Positions 45,586-53,313 of a stretch of DNA of 56,683 nt are shown piece by piece. Each line of letters opens with the position of its first letter. The stretch's first letter is position 1. The notes beneath the pieces are model-generated. The model was not told the DNA's origin and did no database searches. It worked only from the letters and a program-made list of their open reading frames with translations. Where the stretch lies: positions 1-56,683 of the IMG/VR virus record IMGVR_UViG_3300042922_001010; one strand, written 5' to 3'. The position numbers and the translations under genes are program-made. This DNA comes from a virus.

Positions 45586-45622
45586 TGGTAATCTCCGGGA
45601 ATCGAGGAGCCAAGCCGCTCCC
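45586..45622 (+). promoter_or_regulatory. Extended -10 promoter and leader with GAGCCAAGC, copy 4
   Basis: TGGTAATCT (TGn extended -10, 45586-45594) lies just upstream of a leader that again contains GAGCCAAGC (45607-45615). Stem pairing is weaker here (GGGA with TCCC outside, GAG with CTC inside, with unpaired bases). A GGGGGA ribosome site follows before the ATG at 45644. It links this gene to the 12.8-16 kb island by regulation. Confidence 0.6.
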
Positions 45623-45643
45623 ATGTCCTGGGGGATAGAGAAG

Positions 45644-45886
45644 ATGACGTCGGCGCTACACATGGACGTTGCGGCGCGCACCGGCGCGTGCCCGGACTGC
45701 GGTCACTCGGCAGAGGCCGACACCGATCCCACCGGTTGGTCCGACGTCGCGGCGGCCTGGGTCCGTCGGCTGTTGCGGATGCGCCCGCTGCCCGCGGAGT
45801 GCCATGCGTACGTTGCCGAGCGCGCTGTTAGCGGCTGGGGCGGAGACACCGACTGCGGGTGCCGGCACCCATTCCACGGCTCGTAG
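45644..45886 (+). CDS. Zinc-ribbon protein (80 aa)
   Basis: From the ATG after GGGGGA the product begins MTSALHMDVAARTGACPDCG. The Cys/His set is CPDCGH at the start and CGCRHPFHGS at the end, joined by a Trp-containing helical middle, giving a likely treble zinc site. It is the last plus-strand gene before the converging late operon. An upstream in-frame ATG (45623) would be inside the leader. Confidence 0.65.
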   Translation: MTSALHMDVAARTGACPDCGHSAEADTDPTGWSDVAAAWVRRLLRMRPLPAECHAYVAERAVSGWGGDTDCGCRHPFHGS

Positions 45887-45913
45887 GCCGGAAGGTACCG
45901 ACTCTCCTCGGTT

Positions 45914-47251
45914 TCAAGCCGGGTTCGGGAAGTGGGTCGCGGGATTGATGGTCGCGGCGATCATGGCGATGATCGACGAGTTCCAGTGGACGCCGTCAGT
46001 GGTCGGCCAGTTCGCGGTGCCATTAACCTTCCACAGGCCCGAGTTCGTGGCGGACTCCGCGATCTCCGCGAAGTCAAAGAACCCGTTCGCCATGAGCGGG
46101 TGTCCGGTCTCGCCGAAACGCACCGTGCCGGGCGCGTTGGTCCCGGTGCCGACAGCGACACCGTTCAGCATCGGCGCGCCGTCGCGCATCCAGTTGTTGA
46201 ACTGAACTCGAGTGGGGTTGGAAGCTGCAGTCGTCTGATTGACCGTCGTCGCCCAGTTGTCGGTCGACGTCGAGCGAGGCGGGATCGTTGCACCGCGGAC
46301 GAGCATGCCCGCCGCCGCCATTCGCTTCCAGACCGCGATAACGCGCGACTGCAGTGTTGCCAGCGAGGCGCCTCCGTTGAGGTCGTTGGTGCCGATGAGT
46401 AGCACGCCGTGCGTCGCGCCCTGCACCTTCGGCCAGAGGGTGTTGTCGTACGTCAGAAGATCGGAGGCAAGCTTGCCGGAGTACGCGGCCTTCACGTACG
46501 AGCGGAGCCCCTTGAGTGCCTGAGCGCCCCACCCGCGGTCGTTCGGGGTGTCCCCGTCGCCGTGGGTCAGGGAGTCACCGATGAGCGCGACGATCGCCTG
46601 CCACGGAACGGTCGCCTTCGCACGCGCGAGGATCATGCTCGGCCCGTACAGGTATCCGTAGCCCAGCGCGTGCGTGCCGGTCAGGGTCAGGTCGGTGCTG
46701 TCGATCGACCGGCCTTCGCCGTCGGCGACGCTGTTCGCCATGTTCACCGGCAGCGTCGTCGCACCGTTCGCGACCACCGCGCGCGTCCGCACCCAGAAGT
46801 AGGGCGTGGCCGCAGCGGGCCCGTCGTGATCCATCGCGACGAATCCGCGCGCTTCGCCACCGGGCGGGATCACCACAGTGCGACCGCTCGGGAAGTAAAT
46901 CGCGCGCGGGGTGCCGCCGTTTTCTAGAGAGGCGGACACGATGATGTCGCCCGCGCCAGGACCGTCCACGAGGTCGTTGCGGAACACGAGCTCAAGGAAC
47001 TCGACCGCCACCGGCGGCGTCACCCGCAGCCGCGCATCGCACGACGTCATCGCGAGAGCCGCCTGCGAGTTCGCGCTCGTGCGCGGCCCGATCGGGATCA
47101 AGTTGTCGTAGTTCGACAGCCCCGGTCGCGACAGCACCGCGAGGCCCGCCACCGTGACCTTCTTGGTGACACCTCCCTGCACGACGGGGAGGACGTCGGA
47201 CTGCCCGAGCGGCCCGGCAGGGGGCAGTTCAGAAATCTTGTGGTTTACCAT
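45914..47251 (-). CDS. Minor tail protein with SGNH hydrolase domain
   Basis: This 445-aa protein begins MVNHKISELPPAGPLGQSDV, a phage fibre start. From about 215 it has an SGNH/GDSL esterase domain: VALIGDSLTHGDG (Ser227), LIGTNDLNGG (286-295) and DGVHWNSS (Asp419 and His422). Such tail esterases remove acyl groups from surface polysaccharide or other host surface esters. It is the last gene of the late operon. Confidence 0.85.
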   Translation of the reverse strand: MVNHKISELPPAGPLGQSDVLPVVQGGVTKKVTVAGLAVLSRPGLSNYDNLIPIGPRTSANSQAALAMTSCDARLRVTPPVAVEFLELVFRNDLVDGPGAGDIIVSASLENGGTPRAIYFPSGRTVVIPPGGEARGFVAMDHDGPAAATPYFWVRTRAVVANGATTLPVNMANSVADGEGRSIDSTDLTLTGTHALGYGYLYGPSMILARAKATVPWQAIVALIGDSLTHGDGDTPNDRGWGAQALKGLRSYVKAAYSGKLASDLLTYDNTLWPKVQGATHGVLLIGTNDLNGGASLATLQSRVIAVWKRMAAAGMLVRGATIPPRSTSTDNWATTVNQTTAASNPTRVQFNNWMRDGAPMLNGVAVGTGTNAPGTVRFGETGHPLMANGFFDFAEIAESATNSGLWKVNGTANWPTTDGVHWNSSIIAMIAATINPATHFPNPA

Positions 47252-47259
47252 TCGCTCTC

Positions 47260-47874
47260 CTATGCGTGGAGCAGGTTGTCGTTGGATTCGGACACGAGGA
47301 AAGCGCCGGCCTCAGTGAGTAGCGCATTGTCGACTGCGGGGGTGGAGGAGCCTGCGTTCAGCCACGAAAGCTGTCCGCCGACGAGCCCCAGCACTTGCCC
47401 GTCTGTTCCTCCGGCCGGCAGTCGCACGAAGGCATCCCCCGCCGACTCAGCCCGCGCCGCTGCGCTCAGCGCCTCGTCTCGAGCCGCTCGCGCGTAGACG
47501 AGGGCATCCTCGGTGTGTTGCCGCGCCAAAGCCGCCGCGTTCGCTGCGACCGAAGCGGCCCCCGCGCTTCCGGAAGCCATTCCCGCCGCGGCCTCTGCAG
47601 CGTTCGCGTACACGGACAGCGACGTCATGGGCGTGCGGAGCGAGCCGGAAACAACGACGACCTGCATGGTCCCGTTCACGACACGGAAGGCGGGGTAGAT
47701 CCCGACGTCCGAGGACTGCAGAGCCGCTATCGGGACACCTTGCAGGTCCGTCAAGGCCAGCGGGTTCGAGAGGCTCGTATCAGAGAGCGCGTAGACCTGT
47801 GCAGCGGCGTTCTTGACGGTGACGCCGTTGCCGTCGGCGGCGAGAGCGGCCGGGAAGTAATCAATGATCGCCAC
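47260..47874 (-). CDS. Tail fibre-like protein, Ala-rich
   Basis: This 204-aa protein has a beta-rich N-terminal part (about 1-80), an Ala-rich coiled-coil stretch (about 88-150, AAARAESAG-like) and a C-terminal segment with GTDGQVLGLVGGQLSW, the phage fibre G-T-D-G-Q-V-L tip motif. It likely forms a trimeric fibre and precedes the esterase-carrying tail protein. Confidence 0.72.
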   Translation of the reverse strand: MAIIDYFPAALAADGNGVTVKNAAAQVYALSDTSLSNPLALTDLQGVPIAALQSSDVGIYPAFRVVNGTMQVVVVSGSLRTPMTSLSVYANAAEAAAGMASGSAGAASVAANAAALARQHTEDALVYARAARDEALSAAARAESAGDAFVRLPAGGTDGQVLGLVGGQLSWLNAGSSTPAVDNALLTEAGAFLVSESNDNLLHA

Positions 47875-47907
47875 TTCGACGCTCCTTTCGGGTCAGGGGG
47901 TGAGAAT

Positions 47908-48306
47908 TCAGCCGCGCGCGCGGCGCGACTCGATGACCGATGCGACGACTCCCTCCGGGGTGGACGAAGTCGCGGGAGAGCCGTCAGCGCGAACCTGAAC
48001 GCCGATCTCGGTCGCCAGCGCGGACAGTGCTGCGAGAGCGAAGATCACGAGCGACTGCCAGGTAAAGCCGAGGATGAGCGGGATGATGAGCGTCGCGACG
48101 GCAGCGAAGATCGCGGCGCCCGTCTTGAACAGACCCCGCCAGCGGCCGTCGACAACCGGCACGACGAAGGTGACGATGACACCGGCAGTCAGCGCGAGGA
48201 GCTGGCCGCCTTCGATGTCGTTGATACGGTCGTCGGCGAGCGCGGTCTGCAGGCCGCCGAACAGGATGATGAAGCCGGGCAGGAGCGCGGCGAGGTACTT
48301 CTTCAT
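47908..48306 (-). CDS. Holin (probable)
   Basis: This 132-aa protein starts MKKYLAALLPGFIILFGGLQ. Hydrophobic helices lie at about 5-24, 36-53, 62-80 and 83-100, followed by a charged, Ser/Arg-rich tail. Such a membrane protein beside the endolysin genes is the usual holin in actinophages. Confidence 0.7.
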   Translation of the reverse strand: MKKYLAALLPGFIILFGGLQTALADDRINDIEGGQLLALTAGVIVTFVVPVVDGRWRGLFKTGAAIFAAVATLIIPLILGFTWQSLVIFALAALSALATEIGVQVRADGSPATSSTPEGVVASVIESRRARG

Positions 48307-48321
48307 GGTGACCTCCTCAGG

Positions 48322-48735
48322 TCAGGGCTTGGTCGGGGCGGTTTGCGCCCACAGGTCTTCGTCCGCGCGGAGAGCGCGCGCCTTATCGATGGCTTCGTGC
48401 TCGCGCTGCGTGAAGCGCGGCATCCGGCCGGCGATCTCGGCCTCTCGCTCGACGTAGTTCGAGAGGGCGTCGAACCCCTCGCCCATGATTCGGTTGATGT
48501 TGAGCTGGGTTTCGCGGCTCAGAATGAGGCGCTCGACTTTGCCCTCGAGGGCGGTGTGGTCTTCGCGGAGCTTGCGGTTCTCGGCCCAGAGATCCTGAAT
48601 CTGCACCGGTGTCCGGGTGACGCGGACGATGAGCGCGACGACGCCGCCGATGATGGCGGCGAGGAGACCCCCGCCGAACGTGATCCATGCGGTCGGCGGG
48701 ACGCCCGCCTCCGCGGCCAGGAGAGCTACGATCAC
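48322..48735 (-). CDS. Membrane protein with coiled coil, lysis region
   Basis: This 137-aa protein (GTG start overlapping the next gene's stop) has one N-terminal helix (about 15-42, ITFGGGLLAAIIGGVVALIV) and a coiled coil (about 52-75, LWAENRKLREDHTALEGKVE). It may act as a second holin, antiholin or spanin-like protein. Location is the only functional hint. Confidence 0.6.
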   Translation of the reverse strand: MIVALLAAEAGVPPTAWITFGGGLLAAIIGGVVALIVRVTRTPVQIQDLWAENRKLREDHTALEGKVERLILSRETQLNINRIMGEGFDALSNYVEREAEIAGRMPRFTQREHEAIDKARALRADEDLWAQTAPTKP

Positions 48736-49166
48736 GGCGCCTTCCGGGTGCGCTTGCGCGCGATGTCCAGCAAGTGCGCGTACGGCATCACCATGACGAT
48801 CACCGGCAGAAGTCCCGTCGGTCCGCGCGTCCACGTGCCCTCGACGACGCAGCGCACGTAGATGGTGAGCGCGTAGCTGGCGAGCACGGCGAGGAGCATG
48901 ATGATGCCGGTGATTTCGGTCGCGTGTCGGCCTGTGCGCCGCGAACGGATGACGCCAATGATCGCGATGACGGCTGCGACGACGATGGCCCACGGCCAAA
49001 CCGACTCAACGAGCTCGCCCGACATCTGCCGTAGCGTCTGCACGCCGACGAGAGCCGACCATAGGCCGTAGACGCCGAGGAGCGCGTACTTGACGATGTA
49101 TCGGACGTCGCGCGTGTCCGCACTGGCCTCTTGTAGTTCTTCGACCGGCGCGCGCAGTACGCGCAT
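48732..49166 (-). CDS. Four-helix membrane protein, lysis region
   Basis: This 144-aa protein has four predicted transmembrane helices (about 28-46, 57-73, 86-104 and 117-133) and a basic C-terminus (DIARKRTRKAP). It is coupled to the endolysin by a shared 1-bp junction. Probably part of the holin system. Confidence 0.65.
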   Translation of the reverse strand: MRVLRAPVEELQEASADTRDVRYIVKYALLGVYGLWSALVGVQTLRQMSGELVESVWPWAIVVAAVIAIIGVIRSRRTGRHATEITGIIMLLAVLASYALTIYVRCVVEGTWTRGPTGLLPVIVMVMPYAHLLDIARKRTRKAP

Positions 49167-50077
49167 CAGCTTCCCGTCCCGGCCTGAACGCCGAGCCGCT
49201 CGCGGTCGCGGCGGTCGCGCTCGTCCGCTGCCGCCTTCGCCAAGCGCTCGACAGTGGCGTCGTCGATGTCTCCGAACCCCTGAGCCAGGAGCAAGGGGGC
49301 GAGCGCCGGGGCGAGGCCCTTCGCGAGTGCTTCCTCGTCGATCTCGACCGGAGCCTGTCCGTTGCCCTCCCGGATCGTGTTGACGACGGCGACGAACGCG
49401 TTGTAGTTCGCGCCCGGGAAAGTGATGTTGCCCGCGGCGATGCTCGCGAGGGCCGTGAGGACGTTACCCATGAGCGCGCGGTTGTCGTTGATCGCGGCGT
49501 CGGTCTTGTAGTAGTCACCGCTGGGTGAGTGGGCAACGAGCGCGTCGTACATCTGCGCCTGCTGGAAGTCGCTGAGTGCCATGAGGAAGCCTTTCGGAGC
49601 GGGTGTGGAGGCTGCGGCACCCGCCGCTGAGCCGATCTGGCCGAGGTTCCCGACGTTCTCCCAGTGCCAGTCCTCGGAGAAGTTGACGCCCGTCCACTTG
49701 AGCCCGTGATGGGCCGCGATCTGCTGCAGGCGGCGGTGGGCGGCGGAATGACGGTTGTTGTACGGGGCGCCGAGATCCGCGGCTCGTCGGGACTCGTGGT
49801 TCGATGTCCCAGGAATAGCCACGGTTCCCGCGGCCGAGATTCGATACCACGTCACGCCGTTCCATCTGCGGGTGTCGTAGACGCGGCGACCGCGGATGTT
49901 GTTAGCGGTGACGTACCGCTCTAGGAAGATGCGCTTCTGGTCCTCGTACTCGCGGTCGCCCGACAGAATCGTGATCGCGGGGTGCCCCTCGCGCTCGAGT
50001 TGGTCGGAGGCGCGGCCGAAGGAATCTCGTGTGCCGGACGCTTTGCAGTAGGCGCCGTTGGCGAAGCGGAGCGTCAT
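49166..50077 (-). CDS. Endolysin, D-Ala-D-Ala carboxypeptidase (M15/VanY-type)
   Basis: This 303-aa protein has the M15 zinc peptidase core in its first 145 residues: TSNHESRRAADLG (His94 and Asp101 as ligands) and SEDWHWENVG (Glu135 catalytic, His138 ligand). It cuts peptidoglycan cross-links at host lysis. The second half (about 165-300) is helical and acidic, with no known wall-binding motif. It overlaps the small gene upstream by 4 bp. Confidence 0.88.
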   Translation of the reverse strand: MTLRFANGAYCKASGTRDSFGRASDQLEREGHPAITILSGDREYEDQKRIFLERYVTANNIRGRRVYDTRRWNGVTWYRISAAGTVAIPGTSNHESRRAADLGAPYNNRHSAAHRRLQQIAAHHGLKWTGVNFSEDWHWENVGNLGQIGSAAGAAASTPAPKGFLMALSDFQQAQMYDALVAHSPSGDYYKTDAAINDNRALMGNVLTALASIAAGNITFPGANYNAFVAVVNTIREGNGQAPVEIDEEALAKGLAPALAPLLLAQGFGDIDDATVERLAKAAADERDRRDRERLGVQAGTGS

Positions 50078-50298
50078 TCGCTCCCGCCCTCTAGGCCTTC
50101 GCCTGTAGAGACGGCGACCGTGTCCCCGACCGTGACGCCGGAGACGATGGTTAGGTTGCCGTCGGCGTCGAGACTGTAGAAGTCCGGTACGCCATCGCCG
50201 TCCTCGTCCTGATACGCGGGGATGATCGGGTTCCCGAGTCCCTCCGCCTTCCAGCGGGTAAGGATCTCGAGGAGGATCTCGTGCTCGTCGTTAGTCAT
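50074..50298 (-). CDS. Small acidic protein with calcium-loop-like motif
   Basis: This 74-aa protein starts MTNDEHEILLEILTRWKAEG and contains YQDEDGDGVPDFYSLDADGN, a D-x-D-x-D-G series like thrombospondin type 3 or EF-hand calcium loops. It sits between minor tail genes and the endolysin. It may be a small structural tail-tip protein. Confidence 0.6.
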   Translation of the reverse strand: MTNDEHEILLEILTRWKAEGLGNPIIPAYQDEDGDGVPDFYSLDADGNLTIVSGVTVGDTVAVSTGEGLEGGSE

Positions 50299-50307
50299 GG
50301 ATCCCCC

Positions 50308-51246
50308 TCAGTAACCGATCGCTGTCCACAGGAATGAGCGCACCCAGGGGCTCGTGCTTCGCGGGTACATCACGCGGAACCCTCCGCGGGACACGCCGTC
50401 GACGCCGGGTGCGATCGGTGGCGCCAGCGGCGACGCGATGTCGGCGAACACGGGCAGCACCGAAACCGAGAGGATGCCGTTCGGGAACGCTTGCTCGAAG
50501 ACGATTCCCGGCATGTACTCGTTGCCGAACGCGACCGTCGTGCCGGACGTGAGCATCCCGGTCTTGACCTGCGCGCCCGCAACCGCCATCGCCCCGCTCG
50601 GGACTTCGATGCCAGCGAGGGTCGCGCCGGGGTTTCCGTTGTGACGGGTTTCCGCTCCGGTCACCGCCCAGGATGGCGAGCCGAGCGAGTCGATGACGCG
50701 GGACCATTCCCTGTTGCCGATCCTGACTCGCGTGCCTAGCCGGTTGAGGAACTGCAGCACCAGTTCGTCCTTGGCGAACGCTCCGCCGTCCCCGCCCCAG
50801 ACGCGGAGGTCGATGATGTTGGCGTCCACGATGGTGGACTGGCCTGCGACGACCGGAACGAGCGCAAGTGGCTGATCGTCAACCGTTCCCGGCGTCGTGT
50901 CGCGTAGCGGGATCTGCTTGGTCGCGGATCCCGTGATGGAGGTGAACGTCGACTCGTTCGCGGCCCAATCGCGATGCGCCGCGATGAGGTGCCAGACGGT
51001 TCCGGAGGTGGACGGCGGAAGCGTCAGCGTGGCGACATCGGTCGTCCGGTCGTGGACGCCGAACCCGAATCCGCGCCCGGGCGCAATCTGGATCTGGCGG
51101 TCGCCGCCGACTCCCGTGGTGACCTTCCACGCCGCTGCGCCGGAGACGCCGTACTGACGTCCCCCCGCGTTGGAGAGCAGATCGGACCACTCGGGTTCGT
51201 CGACCGTGCCTTCGTATCCGGCACTGTGGGGAATCAAGACTGACAA
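50308..51246 (-). CDS. Minor tail protein
   Basis: This 312-aa protein starts MSVLIPHSAGYEGTVDEPEW and is beta-rich throughout, as in receptor-binding or baseplate upper proteins of actinophages. A central repeat-like part (PSTSGTVWHLIAAHRDW) is common in such proteins. Its position after the Tal-like gene supports the role. Confidence 0.7.
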   Translation of the reverse strand: MSVLIPHSAGYEGTVDEPEWSDLLSNAGGRQYGVSGAAAWKVTTGVGGDRQIQIAPGRGFGFGVHDRTTDVATLTLPPSTSGTVWHLIAAHRDWAANESTFTSITGSATKQIPLRDTTPGTVDDQPLALVPVVAGQSTIVDANIIDLRVWGGDGGAFAKDELVLQFLNRLGTRVRIGNREWSRVIDSLGSPSWAVTGAETRHNGNPGATLAGIEVPSGAMAVAGAQVKTGMLTSGTTVAFGNEYMPGIVFEQAFPNGILSVSVLPVFADIASPLAPPIAPGVDGVSRGGFRVMYPRSTSPWVRSFLWTAIGY

Positions 51247-51249
51247 GGG

Positions 51250-52365
51250 CTACCTTCTTCCTTGGTCGCGGGCACCGCGAGCGAGACGCTCGACCTGGCG
51301 AGCGAGCTGCACTTCGGTGTCGGACGATGCGTCCACGTCGCCGATGAGGGGCGTGACGATGACGCCGCCCGAGGCGGTTTCTGTGATGGAGACGCTGATG
51401 CGTTGTTCGATGTCGACCGGGTCGATGACGGTCCGGACTAGGTCGCCGACCTCGAAGGTCGTGCGGTAGCGGAAAGCGTCGGTCTCCGTCAGCTCTGTGG
51501 TGATGGATGCTCGTGGGGCGCCCTCGGCGAGCGCCTCGCGGGCGTCGACCGAGATGTCCGCGCCTTCTTCCGTGTTGCGCGCGTCTACGAAGCCTTCGAT
51601 GATGTCGCCCCACGTGGACTCGCGGGCGGTGTCGATCACTTCGACGAAGGACCGCTCGACGCCTTCGCCACGGCCGCCGGCGACGGCGCGCGTGACGGTG
51701 GGCGCGATGGTGTTGAACTCGTAGGCGCTGGGCACACCGGACGCGAGGGTGAGTCGCCCCGGCACGGTGGCGGGCTCGCGCACGTCGACCACTACCTCGC
51801 CGTCCTCGCCGTACGTCAGCACGACGAGAAGCCCCGCAGCATCGAGGATCGGCATGAGCTTGTCTGCGAGCGGGTGCATGCGGAACTCCACGCGGACGGG
51901 AGCACCTCCGCGTCCCAGGTCGGGCGCAACCGACCACGGCACTCCGAGACGAGCGAAGTTCTCGGCGAGTGCTTGCTTGAAGACACTCTCCGGCGCCCCC
52001 GTGTATACGCGGTATTCCGCTGGGATCAGGGTCGGGGTCGCTGCAATCGGGGTTGTCGGCGACTGTCGCCCCTGCCAGTCCCAGAGCTTCCGCATGTCCG
52101 ACTGGACATGCGCCGTGACTTGCCCGGTGGGACCGAATCCCGGTGTCTGCTGCACGCGGCCGCGAAAGACCTCACCGCCGCGGAACCACACCGCGCAGCG
52201 GGCGCCGCGCGCCGTGACGGCGCCCAGAGCGGGGTGGTCGTCATCGAGCGTGAAAGTGGCCGCGGAGATCGCGTTTGGAACGATGTCGGCGGTTGCTTCG
52301 GCGCCCGTAACTGCGCGCCGGAATTCCTCGTGGTGGTCATAAAGAACGAATCGGAGACCGTCCAT
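51250..52365 (-). CDS. Tail-associated/baseplate protein (Tal-like, minor tail)
   Basis: This 371-aa protein starts MDGLRFVLYDHHEEFRRAVT. Its layout (beta-barrel N-terminal domains, then a helical part) is that of the siphovirus Tal/gp27-like baseplate hub. Segments such as GDLVRTVIDPVDIEQRISVS resemble hub proteins. It is the second gene after the tape measure. Confidence 0.72.
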   Translation of the reverse strand: MDGLRFVLYDHHEEFRRAVTGAEATADIVPNAISAATFTLDDDHPALGAVTARGARCAVWFRGGEVFRGRVQQTPGFGPTGQVTAHVQSDMRKLWDWQGRQSPTTPIAATPTLIPAEYRVYTGAPESVFKQALAENFARLGVPWSVAPDLGRGGAPVRVEFRMHPLADKLMPILDAAGLLVVLTYGEDGEVVVDVREPATVPGRLTLASGVPSAYEFNTIAPTVTRAVAGGRGEGVERSFVEVIDTARESTWGDIIEGFVDARNTEEGADISVDAREALAEGAPRASITTELTETDAFRYRTTFEVGDLVRTVIDPVDIEQRISVSITETASGGVIVTPLIGDVDASSDTEVQLARQVERLARGARDQGRR

Positions 52366-52374
52366 ACCCGCCTT

Positions 52375-53313
52375 TCAGAAGGCTCGGAAGTAGAGAGGCG
52401 TGAGCTCGAAAAGCACCTGACCGGCGCCCGTCGCGTTCACGTGAAGATCCACCGCCGCACCGGTGGGGACTGGCGCGTAGTCCTGCAGCCCCAGTTCGCT
52501 AGTGACGTCGTCTCCAACGAAGTCCTCGCGCTTCACCGGGGTCGCGCCGCGCTTCGCTGTGGCGCGCCGGGGGTCGGTGTCTATCCGGAGGGTCTGCCCC
52601 TCCGGGAGGTTGAACGGCGGAATGATGAGCGCGGAGCCGATGCCGAGTTCGATGGCGTCGAGCGGGCCATCAACCCACCAGACGCCCCATGCGTCCACGT
52701 CACCGGGGTTCGGGATCGTGGCCGATCCAAACGCGCTAGAGGATGAGATTGTGAAGGATGGCCCGGGGAAGAACGGGCTCGACTGTGGTGCGCGCCACGG
52801 GCCGCGGCGGATCGTCTTACCCGTCCAGTAGGGCTGCTCCGCCTCGAGCGTGATCGGGTAGTTTGCCCAGCCGTAGACGAGCGGGTCGATCTCGTAGCGA
52901 AACGGGGTGTCGTAGACGCCCGTGAGTTCGATGCTCCGGGTGGACTGGCCGGCGGTGACCGTCCATTTGCCCGCGCGGTCGGGGTGAATCGAGGCCATGA
53001 AGGCGCTGTTGCGTTCGAGCCACGCGTCTGAGCCGTCAGCCCATAGGTGGATGGGCCAGAACACCTCTCGCGGTTCCACCCGCCATCCCCGGGAGCGTTT
53101 CCCAGGGATGGCGGGGGCGACGGTCGAGTGCTTCGTGATTTGCGGGTTATGGAGCCCTTCGACGCCATTACGAAGGAGGACGACTCCTCCTTCGCGGTCG
53201 TTGAGATTCCACGACGAGCCATCAGCGCCGTCCCAGTGGAGACCGATGGAGGCCCACCCAGATTCGGGCGCGCTTTCCATCTCCCGGGCACTGAGAATGA
53301 AGGGGCTACTCAC
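52375..53313 (-). CDS. Distal tail protein (Dit-like)
   Basis: This 312-aa protein starts MSSPFILSAREMESAPESGW and contains the Dit-type core (YRYEI-type strand, here TPFRYEIDPLVYGWANYPIT) and a C-terminal galectin-like half. It is encoded directly after the tape measure, as Dit is in Gram-positive siphophages, and overlaps its stop. It should form the hub ring at the tail tip. Confidence 0.78.
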   Translation of the reverse strand: MSSPFILSAREMESAPESGWASIGLHWDGADGSSWNLNDREGGVVLLRNGVEGLHNPQITKHSTVAPAIPGKRSRGWRVEPREVFWPIHLWADGSDAWLERNSAFMASIHPDRAGKWTVTAGQSTRSIELTGVYDTPFRYEIDPLVYGWANYPITLEAEQPYWTGKTIRRGPWRAPQSSPFFPGPSFTISSSSAFGSATIPNPGDVDAWGVWWVDGPLDAIELGIGSALIIPPFNLPEGQTLRIDTDPRRATAKRGATPVKREDFVGDDVTSELGLQDYAPVPTGAAVDLHVNATGAGQVLFELTPLYFRAF

